From assembly GCA_019454045.1 (NCBI GenBank), contig SKCR01025337.1, positions 62,001 through 126,000 of the forward strand: a stretch of DNA of 64,000 nt, in the 5' to 3' direction. Shown in pieces: positions 12,550 to 23,334 of the stretch. Below the pieces are notes generated by a model that ran no database searches, was not told where the DNA came from, and saw only the letters and a list, made by a program, of their open reading frames with translations. How positions within the stretch are numbered: the first letter of the stretch is position 1; every line of letters starts with the position of its first letter. The translations under genes were made by a program, and so were the position numbers. Source of the DNA: Zanthoxylum bungeanum. Taxonomy: Eukaryota; Streptophyta; Magnoliopsida; Sapindales; Rutaceae.

Positions 12550-13852
12550 TGTAAGCAACATTACACTTGATGAATGATTTTGATGCTACAACGCTAGCAA
12601 CTTCAACGTGCATTCGAGAACATTATAAAAAGTTGTCGAAGCAAAATGGGTGTGAAGACTCAAGAGCTCAAATGAATAAATCTAGTGAAGTCTTATAGCT
12701 TAGGGCTCTCAATGTAATTGAGTTGATATTTCAAGTATTCTAAGCTCATAAGATTCATACACATTCATAAAATGCATTTGGGTCAAGTACATAGTGTTTT
12801 AATCTTTAAATCTTGTGTTTTATATATTAGAACAGGCATAGCAGCCTCTGAACCGGCATATTGGTGTCCCTACTTTACATTGGGCAGTTTTGCATGCTCT
12901 TTGGAACTGGGCTACTCCATACCGGTCTACCATATAGGTCATTCTGGAGTTTGCATAGCTACTGGCACTATGACGAATCATACCGGTCCCCATACCGGTC
13001 AGTAATCTGGTAGGTCACACGTTTTATGTTCAACCGACATACCGGCCCTTGTAGACTGGCTTACCGGTCTTGGGACATATAGTTTGTGCAGTTTTCACTT
13101 TCACTATATATTGAGCTCCAATTTCATTTTTATGAACTTCTTGCAACTTCTAACATTTCTTTAAAAGCAAAAACAAATAGAGAAATAAATTTTCTCATTC
13201 ACATACTCTATTGATTATCAAAGTTCACTACATACATCTCCATATCATTTAGAGAGTTTGGATTTACTTGGGTTAACAGCTCACATTCTTAAATCTTCTT
13301 TGTCTTTCGGGAGTACCCAAGTTGAATTGTAAATTTTTTTATCTTAAATAATTGTGGTTGTGAAATCTTTTGTTGAGTGAGAATACGCAAATGGTGAATT
13401 TGTGAAAATATTTAAGAGTGAACCTAAGGACAAAACTCTTGGTGTTTGTGTAAAGGTTTGAAGTGAACCTAGGAACAAAACTCTTGGTTTGTGAGTGAGT
13501 TACGAAAAAATCTGAGTGTAAGTTGTGGATTCAATTTATATAGTGGAAAGTATTAAACATGGCTTGAATGAGTGGACTTAGGTAAAGAGTTGGTCGAACC
13601 ACTATAAGTTACGGTGTCAAATTTCTCTATCACTTACTCATTTTATTTATCACAAGTTTTATTTTATATTTGCATATTATTTAGAAACTTGCATTTGGTA
13701 ATAAATTGTGATTGTAGAAATTGAACATTAAGCTCAATTGGTAAAACTACTAAATTAAGTGGCTTAAAATCGTACAGATTTTTAATTCCGTAATATTTGA
13801 TCAATACCCAATTCAACCCCCTCTTAGGTATAATTAGTGTTATTTGAGTGCA
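12550..13852 (+). repeat. Sirevirus-like LTR
   Basis: Starts TGTAAGC right after the polypurine tract at 12538-12548. Near its end it has a pyrimidine-rich stretch (CAACCCCCTCTTAGG, 13814-13828) typical of Sirevirus LTR ends. The segment at 12840-13070 is dense in ACCGG motifs. The exact 3' boundary (13852) is a best guess; I could not fix a target duplication. Confidence 0.5.
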
Positions 13853-13878
13853 TATAGATAATTACAAAATAAACTTCA

Positions 13879-14357
13879 TCCATATATATATATATATATA
13901 TATAATAAAGAAGAATGGTGTTTGAGGAAAGAAAGTGTATCCAACGGCTCTCTTTATGTGGCTTAATTGACGGCCCAGATCATTCCATTGGTAATTGGAG
14001 GAAAGAGAGTGAATTGATTGATGGAAATGGTTAAAAATTTTCAAATTAAAAAATAGAAAGTTAAAATAAAATAATTTAATTTAAAAATAAAATCATTTAA
14101 TTCTGTAACACCGTGCCGTAGGCACGGGCAAATACTGTAACACCGTGCCGTAGGCACGGCCAAATACTGTAACACCGTGCCGTAGGCACAGCCAAATATT
14201 GTAACACTGTGCCGTAGGCACGAGCATCATTTAATTAAAAAATAAAATCATTTAATTCTGTAACACCGTGCCATAGGCACGAGCAAATACTGTAATATCG
14301 TGCCGTAGGCACGGGCCAAATACTGTACACCGTGCCGTAGGCACGGGCAAAAACTAG
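13879..14357 (+). mobile_element. Small non-autonomous Helitron
   Basis: A 479-bp element starting TC, right after an A at 13878, and ending in a GC-rich hairpin CCGTGCCGTAGGCACGG (14330-14346), seven bases, then CTAG, followed by host T at 14358. TC start, 3' hairpin, CTRR end and A/T insertion without target duplication are the Helitron hallmarks. It has no coding capacity. A TA microsatellite follows the 5' end. Confidence 0.82.
14111..14346 (+). repeat. Tandem array of Helitron 3' hairpins
   Basis: Seven copies of the CCGTGCCGTAGGCACGG hairpin (from 14111, 14143, 14175, 14207, 14266, 14299 and 14330), mostly spaced about 32 bp apart and each preceded by a TGTAA-like stretch. Most copies form a perfect GTGCC/GGCAC stem. 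Copies 3-6 carry base changes, mostly in the outer stem positions. Only the last copy is followed by CTAG. Confidence 0.85.
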
Positions 14358-14405
14358 TATATATATGTTCAAATTATTATTTTATCTTTTCCGTTTAACT
14401 CTATT

Positions 14406-14601
14406 AATATAGTTAAGTATTTTCAAATACGCCAATCTCTTTGTCGATTGGCGTATTTATCTGTCTTTTGCTAAGTTTGCTTTTGGTCCCCCATAACCAA
14501 ACAAATTCACTATTGAGGGAGGATTATCTCGGGAGTAATATTCTAATATTGCCCCTGAGACCAAAATCAGCCGTCAACAAATATAGTTAAGTATTTTCAA
14601 A
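14406..14601 (+). repeat. Captured 146-bp Tat-element LTR end between 22-bp direct repeats
   Basis: Bases 14434-14579 match the terminal 146 bp of the Tat-like LTRs at 40165-40314 and 48871-49016, ending exactly at the LTR terminus GTCAACA; the 48-kb copy is the closer match. The insertion is bounded by a perfect 22-bp duplication (14406-14427 and 14580-14601). Its left edge forms a 10-bp perfect hairpin (14428-14437 with 14446-14455). A normal solo LTR would have a full LTR and a 5-bp duplication. Confidence 0.8.
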
Positions 14602-14951
14602 CATTACATTAGGGAGGGACCGGGAAATATTTCTTAGGTTTTGAGGTAGTTTCGAACTTAAGTCAAATTTCGGGGTGGAAAAATATACTTCGCCTTTAAA
14701 TTAATGAAATGGAATTATTTTAGTTAAAAGAAAACTTAGAAGTATAATGCAGAGTCGCCGTTCTAATTCTGACATGTACAACAAACAGGATGAATCAAAT
14801 TGAAACAGAGGCAATAAGATTCACAATAATAACATATATAGTTATAAAAACAAGAGCCCAAAACACTCCCACGAGACAAATTGACAACACCTTATTATAA
14901 CTGTTACAGTAATAGCTAAAGCCGATCGATGCTTTATTTAATTAATTTTGC
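14602..14951. other. 3' flank of the reductase gene
   Basis: Holds the presumed 3' UTR and downstream region of the minus-strand gene ending at 14952. It is AT-rich and no repeat or other gene is recognisable. An AATAAA-like signal on the minus strand at about 14933 sits very close to the stop codon; the true polyadenylation site is probably further left. Confidence 0.4.
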
Positions 14952-16383
14952 TCAAACGAATTGCTGGAGGTACTCTTCCACAGTGGTGTACTTAACATCA
15001 GGGTATAGCTCCGAAGCCTCCACTCCGAAAGATGGCTCAATTGCAAAGTTGGTCTGGTCACCCTTCACAAAGATCGAGTGATTGATTGCTAGCACAATGT
15101 TCAGTGGCAGTGAAGCCTCTGCAATAACAACACAATGTACATTTTGTAACAACACTGGATTCATTATATTAGTGTTAATATTTAATTAATACAACTTTTT
15201 TGGTTAAGGGTACCTTGGATGTCCTTGAGAATTTGCTCCTCTGTAACATAGACTTTCTCAAGAGTTTTTCCAATCAACTTCTCCCAAAGGGCAACGAGCT
15301 CATTGAAAGAATATGTGTTTTTAGGAGGCCTGATGTAGAGGACTTTGTTCAATGTCCTTGGGTCATCCACAGCTTTGATGGTGAACGTTCCGATGTCAGT
15401 TTCCTGGTTGAATACGGCTGTAAACAAAATATAGTCATATTTTAAAACTTTAACATCCATGAGAATTTTCATTTGTCGTAATGTAAAAAGAAAAAAATAC
15501 CCTTGGGGTTTCCATCGCCTAGGATGATGACTTTGTCTCTGGGAGGAGCACTGAGACCTGGCTGGCAAAATGTGGGAAGAAAATAGCCGGCGAAGCAATT
15601 AGAGGACACGTAAGTGTGAGGGATTCCTTCCGCCTCCACAGCACGGCGGATTTGAGCCTTCATTGCGAATGATGTTTTTGCCGGCTCCACCGCATTCACA
15701 CGATCCACATCATTTCCAAATTCGGATGGAAAAAATCTCTGAAATGTTATTCTAAAGATCGATCAATTTCCCAACAAGGAACAATAGAGTGGCTCAAGGA
15801 CAACCCACAAGTGATTGAGCCGAAATTAAAGACCTCAAATAAAAAGGTAAATTTGCCCATATGTGATTTAACTGTGTATTTTATACATGTATGTTTATGA
15901 ATTGAATCATGTTAATAGTAAATAAATATTCATTTAATAAACTAAGACACAAAATTAATCAACGAGTTACACCAACCTTAACATTGCCGGCTTCCTTAAT
16001 GGCAGTGATGAGCTTGGTCTGATCAGCCAACTGCATGCTGCCCACCGTTGAGATGACCACATCCACTTGCTTTATGGCTTTCACCAAGCTCTCATGGTTG
16101 TATAAATCCCCCTGCCACCAAATTAATAACACAAACAGTTAATTAATTAAAGAATGAACTCATCAACTCAATATTAGGAAACAAATCAACAGCTTATTAC
16201 ATGGAGCAAAGTGACGCCCAAGTTTTTAAAATTCTCGACGATTTTTCCCTTGACAGGATCAGAAACAGTGCTCTCTCTAACCAAAGCAAAAGTCGGATGG
16301 CCAGCTTTTGCACTAGCTTCTACGATGAACTTTCCGATGTACCCTGTTCCTCCGATTATCAAAATCTTGCTTTTCTCAGCCAT
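14952..16383 (-). CDS. Phenylcoumaran benzylic ether reductase / isoflavone reductase-like protein
   Basis: NADPH-dependent cytosolic reductase of the PIP family (pinoresinol-lariciresinol, isoflavone and phenylcoumaran benzylic ether reductases), acting in lignan/neolignan or related phenylpropanoid metabolism. Five exons on the minus strand: 16383-16201, 16111-15977, 15738-15501, 15417-15214 and 15118-14952. All introns are GT-AG and the joined frame is 308 codons, the usual length for phenylcoumaran benzylic ether reductases. The N-terminal Rossmann motif GGTGYIG (residues 11-17) binds NADPH; PSEFG follows near residue 110; the conserved lysine in FAMKAQIRR (about residue 133) matches the catalytic Lys; NCFAGYF and the C-terminal SIFVKGDQTNF and LYPDVKYTTVEEYL are family hallmarks. 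I chose the ATG at 16383 because MAEKSKILIIGGTG matches the family start; an in-frame ATG at 16425 would add 14 residues but lies near the likely transcription start. No frame damage is seen. The exact substrate (PCBER rather than isoflavone or eugenol-type reductase) is inferred. Confidence 0.93.
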
Positions 16384-16440
16384 TGAAGCAATCTTTTTTT
16401 CAAGGGGGGATGATACAAAAAGCATAATGGATCAGTCAAA

Positions 16441-16446
16441 TTTATA
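16441..16446 (-). promoter_or_regulatory. Putative TATA box of the reductase gene
   Basis: TATAAA on the minus strand, 58 bases upstream of the chosen ATG. This would put the transcription start about 30 bases before the ATG and supports the 16383 start over the in-frame ATG at 16425. Confidence 0.45.
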
Positions 16447-18588
16447 TGGAATTTGTCAACAAGCTGTAGCACTAATTACGGATCAAACGCCGAATGTCAT
16501 GTCACTAAAGTAGCCTCTAGGTGGCAATGTGGCATCCTGGCTTCCGTTGGTGGTGGATTTTATCCTTTCATCATCATGAAAATATATCTCCTCATAGACA
16601 TGGTTTCGTGATATAGAATTCATGATCTCATTTTGAGATTCCTTGATACGAATTCAAAGAGTATGTTTCTTGTAAGAATTTGAGACAGTCGAAGATTTTA
16701 CTTACTCTATTTAAACCTAAAAAAAATAATTTGACGATAAAATTTCCAACGATTCAAAAAAATAACATATAAATACATTGAAGAGTCATCATCCACAAAC
16801 CACTAGTAAGCTTTGTGGGTAACTAGAAAGTTCTAGTTCCACGTAATTTTTCTCCTTTTTATCGAGACATATTTTGATAGAATTATATGGTAAGATATTT
16901 AAAAATTTGATAAACAAATGTAATATTGAAGGCATCAACTTAATTATTCTGCAGTAGATATATACGTTTATCATCATAAACACTTGAAATCTATGAAAGT
17001 GTGAATTTTATTTTTAAAATTATTAAAAGATTTAATACGAAATGTTGCTTTGAATTTTCGCAACATTATAATGTGCACCAATTCCAGAAGCTCCTTTTGT
17101 TTTCGGAGGAAAATTAAGGTTCGGGAGTCTCTGTTCTTTAATTTTCGGTAGGTGCATTTACTAGGGTTGGTAAAGGAAGGACAATTCATAATAGAAACTA
17201 AATTCTTTCACTATTTATGTGAAATGAGTTCGAATTTTATATTATTATTATATAAAATGTTAATTAATTAATTAATTAACACTCACTTTCTTATATTAAA
17301 AATTAATCCATATATTTAACCCTAAATAATAAGCTATTTTCGGCGTACACAGTAGAATAGTGTAACAAATTATATTAAAATTATGAAAATTTGGTTTATT
17401 CATCCCATAAATATAAATAAAGAGAATACGGTGCTTTATTTTACAAAACGTATATTAAAGTACCGTTTGATATAGAATTTGGTGAATTTATAAGTCAACG
17501 TTTAATTATTACTCCAAACGTATAGTTAACGTTAGCGTTAACGCTTACTTATACTGTCATAAAATTAAACTGTATGAATATGAGATTTTATTTCTAGGAT
17601 TACTTATAATCTCGCGTTTGTTGTACAATTTATAAATAAGTTTATATTGAAGGTATAATACTCTTTACTAAATTCAGTATAAATAATGGGACACTTCTGA
17701 TTCCTGAAGCGTTGGTTAAAATGAGAATTCTAAAGCTTTTGATGAACAAGTTTGTTATGCCGGTTAGGTTCTTCAACTGGTTTAGTTTTCATTTTTCTTA
17801 ATTTGCAAATAACAGATGCTTAATTTCTACGATTAAGACGTCGTGTAGATTAAAGGGCCATGATTTGATGCGCCTTTTGTGGCCGGTGCAATGATTTATG
17901 AGTAAAAAATAAGGATGAATGATTATGTTTTAGTGAAATAATTGTTATAGCAAGAACATAGAAACAAACCGAAGCATTGCTTCGGTAGTAATGATATTTG
18001 ATTTGAGCGGTTTGTTTTCTTTTATATTCAAAGTTTGTATTCCACTCATTTGGGATTTACACCTGGAACACTTCAAATTTGAAGAAGAAAAAAAAAAAAA
18101 AAAACCTTAGAAACAAATGGAAGGATTGGGTCCAAAATTCTCACGATCCAATTCTGTGGAATGACAAATGTAGTCTCTCATTTAAACTAAACGCGCCCAT
18201 TTTATTTGGATTTCATTGCAACTAGAGAATTTTTCTAGAAAATTGTGTCCAATTCTTCCAAGTTTTACTAATAGAAAATTTTACAAGCCAGGAAAAACTC
18301 AGTTGCAATACAATAACTCCAAAAGACAGGTAACAAAACAAGCCACTCTCGTAAGAACCCACTTTTACTTTAATCTTTCAACCAAGAGAATAAGACCATG
18401 GACTTGGATTCGCAGTGCCCGGTTTTTTTTATAAATTGTAATCGATAATTATTGAATAATAATTTATATGTAATTAAATTTTAACCGTTCATTACTCTAT
18501 TAATACATGTGTAACACAAGGTTAGCCTAGCACAACTCCACTTAATATTGGATCTAAAATTCAAATTTATTTATAATAGTTACGTTAG
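16447..18588. other. Upstream intergenic region of the reductase gene
   Basis: AT-rich DNA expected to hold the distal promoter. It has an oligo-A run at about 18088-18105 and no recognisable gene. The part at about 17455-17700 has the look of an old small insertion, but I could not define its ends. Short open frames here have no recognisable domain. Confidence 0.4.
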
Positions 18589-19177
18589 TGTTGTAAATTC
18601 TCTAAATATATAGTATGTGTGTAGGAGGGTCATGTCCCTTGGGTTATGCCTTATGGGAAAGACACAAACATGTGGGGACATATCTTCTAATTTGGAAAGA
18701 TGAGACTCTAAGCCTCAAAGGGCATATGGAGAAGGGTATAACCCTTGGGATGGTTACACCTCACACCAAATGGTGCCCTCAAATGCACCATTCAATGCCT
18801 ATAAATTAAAAGGCCTTGAGTTCATTTGGAATCCAGAAAATTAGAGGTCTCATACATTTGTCTTAGAGAGTCTTTTAAGTAAAAAAGAGTTTCCACCATT
18901 GTCTTTGTTTAAGATCTTGTTAAAGGAGTGCCCCTTCTACAAGAAGCATCCAAGGAATCATGTGCGAACATTAGCCACATTGCATCCGTAGAGCACCGAG
19001 GCGGGGCTAATAAGTTCTTAAGGACAGAGGCAACTCGACTTGGATTTTGTTTCATCATCATCTTCAAGTTTTTTCAGGTTTTTCTAAGTTTCATGGTTTA
19101 TGTTTAATATTGACATGATAGTGGATAATTTATATGTTTGATGCATGTTAATTTCGTTTAATGACACTAATATCACA
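18589..19177 (+). repeat. 5' LTR of the Tork-like element
   Basis: Starts TGTTGTAAATTCTC and is closely similar over its length to 35555-36144. It contains CCTATAAATTAAAAGG (about 18798-18813), a likely TATA region, in both copies. No primer binding site is recognisable in the short stretch left before the nested LTR at 19214. Confidence 0.85.
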
Positions 19178-19937
19178 ATAATCTTAAGAACTTATTATTT
19201 TTAGTGTTGTTAGTGTAGATGTTGGTGCTCAGAGTGCCAATCCGGATCGTATTTATGTCTGATTCATGAATATGAACAATTTCTTTTTCCATAATATTAC
19301 TTCTTTAATGGTAATACCTCTTATCTTTTATATGCATATTCGATCTAATTACGATTAGATATCTAATGATTATTAGATTGAAACTAAATATGATTTAGTG
19401 ATATGTGTATATTAGACAAAGAACATAGGATTTAAAATGTAGTGCGCAGTTACAACGTAGTTTGTAATTGACATTGAGAAGCGTCGTTATAAGTTGAATA
19501 TCTTTAAATAAAGTTCCTGGTCAAGATTTACTAACACGGGTCGGTTAGTAAAATCCGCTGAGACCAGTACATGTCGTATATCGTGACTCGGTCCGATGAT
19601 TTATCCCAATGAACCATGAGTCTCGGGAGACTCGTATAGACATGTAGGTGTTTATTTGATGAACACTGAACGACTCACTGAAGATTTCCTAATAGATGGT
19701 ACACCAACGTCAATAGGAATCTTCTCGAGTTAAGCGAGCATAGTGGTCTGATGAGTGGTAAATCTATCACTATTTCTCACTAATTTAACCTAATATTTTG
19801 TATAGTTTCTTGAGTTTTGTGAATATTTTGATGTGTTTTGTGTTATTTTGTAGATAAATAAAGATTCAGGACATTCTGGAGGTGATTTGGGCCAAAACAG
19901 TGAAAATTGGACAAAAATGGCATTTTGGTAAATTCCC

Positions 19938-20547
19938 GCGTCGCGACGCCAAGACCTTCAGCGTCGCGACGCCTAACGTGCGCCGAACAGTGCTAACGTG
20001 CTCCGGGTACACAAATCAGAATCTGAGAAAAGTTTGACTTTGCTAACGTGCCACGTGCCACGTGTCACCATCACAGCCGATCTGCTAACAAGCTCCGTGC
20101 CACGTGTCAGCATCCTACGGTGCTGACAGTCATCATCGCCACGTGTGCCACGTGTCACTCCACGTCATTGCTGCGTCATCAGCCACATCACCAGGTTTAC
20201 CAAGTCAAACTGCCACCTCACCGCCACGTCATCATCAGCCAATTAGGAAGTGCCACGTGTCGCAATCCTACGGTGCCGACAGTCTCTTTCCCACGTGTCG
20301 CCACATCACCGCCACGTCACCGCCATGTCAGCGTCAATCATTGAGTATCTAATCCTTATCTGACACGTGACGGATAAGAATCTCATCGACCAATCAGAAG
20401 TCGCCACGTGTCACAATAATTGAAGCCCAACCACCTCGCCACGTGTCACCTTATCAGCTTATCCAGAATCTGCAAACCGACGAACCAGAGCGTGCCACGT
20501 CGACAGAAGCTGGTGTAGCGATGCCAAAGGCCCTGGCGTCGCGACGC
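19938..20547 (+). promoter_or_regulatory. CACGTG-dense LTR upstream region with CG palindromes
   Basis: Ten CACGTG cores, mostly in the form CCACGTGTC, start at 20052, 20059, 20101, 20140, 20149, 20254, 20292, 20364, 20405 and 20440, with extra CACGTC sites between them. CCACGTGTC is the G-box/ABRE core bound by plant bZIP and bHLH factors. The 12-bp palindrome GCGTCGCGACGC occurs three times (19938, 19961, 20536). Function is inferred from motif density only. Confidence 0.65.
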
Positions 20548-20565
20548 TGGAAGCCTACCGAGGCC

Positions 20566-20573
20566 TATAAATA
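20566..20573 (+). promoter_or_regulatory. TATA box of the solo LTR
   Basis: TATAAATA lies 121 bases after the last CACGTG box, followed by a CT-rich stretch (CTCTCTCTCATCTC at 20604-20617) typical of a plant transcription start region. Confidence 0.65.
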
Positions 20574-23334
20574 GAGCTTCAAATTTCAGTTTTAGTTGTA
20601 CAACTCTCTCTCATCTCTTTGATGTAAAGAGAGAGTTTCTCTCTCTACTTTCTTTTAATTTTTAATTTTTTTAGTTTTTTCGTTTTGTAATTAATTTTAA
20701 TTACGTTTTGTAATAATAGTAATTTACTTGTTTTTTACTTTTTACAGTTTTTACTATTTACCATGAGGAGGTAACTTCCCCAGCTAGGGTGAAATGTAAT
20801 TCTTTTACTATTGCTATTTAGATTAATCTCCCTTAAATATACTATATTCACTATTTAAAATATTGACTTAAAAAGGATACAGCCAGATTGGTCAGTTGGT
20901 AATTAAACTTTCTTACCGCCTATGTGACAGGTTCATGGACAAATCTTTTTACCGCCTTAATGGCTGGTTGGACTTAATTTGACTTAATCAGTATACCGCC
21001 TATATGGCTGGTTGGTAATGTTATCACAAGTTTATATATTATATTATGGGAGATATCTAAATTAGTAATAGTAAAAGTAATTCATTTTACCTTAGCATTT
21101 TATTTTATTGTAATTTACTTTTCAGTATTTACTTTACCGCATTTTTACTTTATGTATTTTATTTTCAAGTTTTTACTCGCCCTAGTTATGTGTTGTAACT
21201 AAATTAGTTATCTGGGGTTGTGATGACTTTTAATATCACCGTTTTATAAGGGGTTAGATTATAGCTTGGGTAATATAAAGATTTATTTATTAAGTCTTAA
21301 ACTTAATGCTTTTTTATTAACTGGCCATTAATAAAATTGATCTGGTAAATCTAAAATGAACTAGACATAGGGGTTTTAGGTTTCAGCCTTAGACTCAATA
21401 GCCCACGATCTTCCTTGAGGATAGATAACCCTTTAATAGATTTCCTTACAGGATAAGAATATACCTGTCGGGCGGAGGTAGCCATAATTGGAACTTAAAC
21501 TTAATGAATCCAGATAATTTGATTGACATAGACATATGGTTCAATGGGTTAAACTGAGTATTTGTGTCTGACCATCTACAGAGGCTTACACATAATTTAG
21601 TGTTCCAGGTTAATAAATCATATATTACCCAACTTTAAGATAACCACTTCATCTTTAAAATGATATTGGAAGAAATCACAACCCTATATAGTTTTAATAT
21701 TGAATTTTCTTAAAACCTATTTTCGACAATTTTATTTACTTGCTTTTAAATTTAGAGTCGTCATCATTTCAAATCAATCAATCAACCTGTTAGATACTAG
21801 TAATCATTTGACCTCATAAAATTAATAGATTAGATATTAAGTCCTCGTGGGATCGATTTTTTATACTACTTGAACGATACGTGCGCTTGCGTTATACGTG
21901 TGTGTTTACGCCGGTCATGGTCATTCGACTTGAGATACCACAGTGGATATATGAGTTATCCCCCACACTTTGATGGCAGTCACGTCATTGATCTATTTGG
22001 ATTAGACCTCCGTCTGTTCGTTGGATGTGGACTGATGCTCATGATATCTAGTGCGTATCAAGATAGAATCTGTCAGTCCTATGTACATGGCATAAGTATC
22101 CTACACGTGTTTTCGATCTAGTAAATCTATGGCCGTGGTATAACTTCGGAAACAAGTTCTGAGTGTTATTTAGAGATCGTAAATTTGAAAGTCGACTATA
22201 TTATACCATAAGGATTTGACGTTCTTATCTATATCCCATGTATAATATGGATAGCCTGTGACAGATGGATTTTACGTATGCAATGACCTCGACTTGCATA
22301 GTTTAGCGAAATATCCATGGTCGTCATAATTCATGAGTGGATGGATTATGGACACAAAATTAGATTTCGTGACGGATAAACCTAAACTTAGAGAGTCCCA
22401 CAATATGAAGTGTACTCGTTGAGCACTTGGGCAATGGGTTATGAATAATATAGATTATTCATAATACTTCACCGAATTAAATGAGTTAATTCGAGTCGTT
22501 TAAACGGTTAAACGAAAATACATGCATTAGGGGCATTTCGGTCAATTGATAATTAATGTGTATTTGTATTTGATACAAGATTTGATTTGATACATATTAA
22601 TTAATTATCAAATGAGACTTTGACAAATGCCATTAATATATGTATTAATTATTTAATGTAAATAAATAATAATTGCATTAATTAATTATTTAGATGTTTA
22701 AATGTTAAATATCTAGATAATTAAATTATTTCAATATTACATAAATGTTATGCAATATGTTTGATTATTATTGGTTACATGTGGCATGATTTTATTAAGC
22801 TTAAAGTTTACAAATTGGATTTGTTAACTTAAAGCTTATTTTCATTATTTAATTAGATTAATTGACCAAATGACCAAAATACCCCTCTTTTAACCCCTAA
22901 GTCGGTTTTGGCTTGTATTTAAAGTGAAAAATTTTATTTTCTCATTTTAAGTAAGCCATGGTCGAAACCCATCTCAAATAAAGCACCCAAAAATTTTCTT
23001 GAAGAATCAAGGAAGAAAATCAAGAAAATCAAGAAAAAGTTTAAGGATTTTAGGAGATTTGGAGGTAATCTTCATAACTCTTAAACTTAGAAAGTTTGTT
23101 TCTTGTTCTTGAGTATCTAGACATGTTCCAGGGTTTCTTCCTTTCTTATATTTTGGGGCTTTTTGATTTGGAGGATGGATTTGGAGGCTGGATGCATGTG
23201 TGAAGTTTGATTGGATGATATTAGTGTAATATTGATTCAATTTTGTCATTTGATAACTTGTTACCATTCTAGAGTGTTATGACCACTCTTGTAACTCCTA
23301 GAATTGTTCATGAGTTCTTCATAGGTGGTGGCTT

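Larger units (their letters stand above)
19749..21917 (+). repeat. Solo LTR of a second family with a strong promoter-like region
   Basis: Starts TGATGAGTGG, ends CGCCGGTCA, and has a perfect 5-bp duplication TGGTC (19744-19748 and 21918-21922). Removing it restores the host LTR sequence exactly. It is 2,169 bp long, has no coding capacity, and contains a GC-rich upstream region, a TATA box and an AT-rich remainder. The family is probably Ty3/gypsy from its general look, but there is no internal sequence to prove this. Confidence 0.87.

Noticed and set aside
15200..16513. Plus-strand frames at 15200-15445 and 16201-16513
   Set aside because: They are shadows opposite the exons of the reductase gene.
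20048..20352. Open frames of 82-98 codons rich in His, Ser and Thr
   Set aside because: They follow from the repeated CCACGTGTC motifs in the LTR promoter; both frames are repeat-derived.
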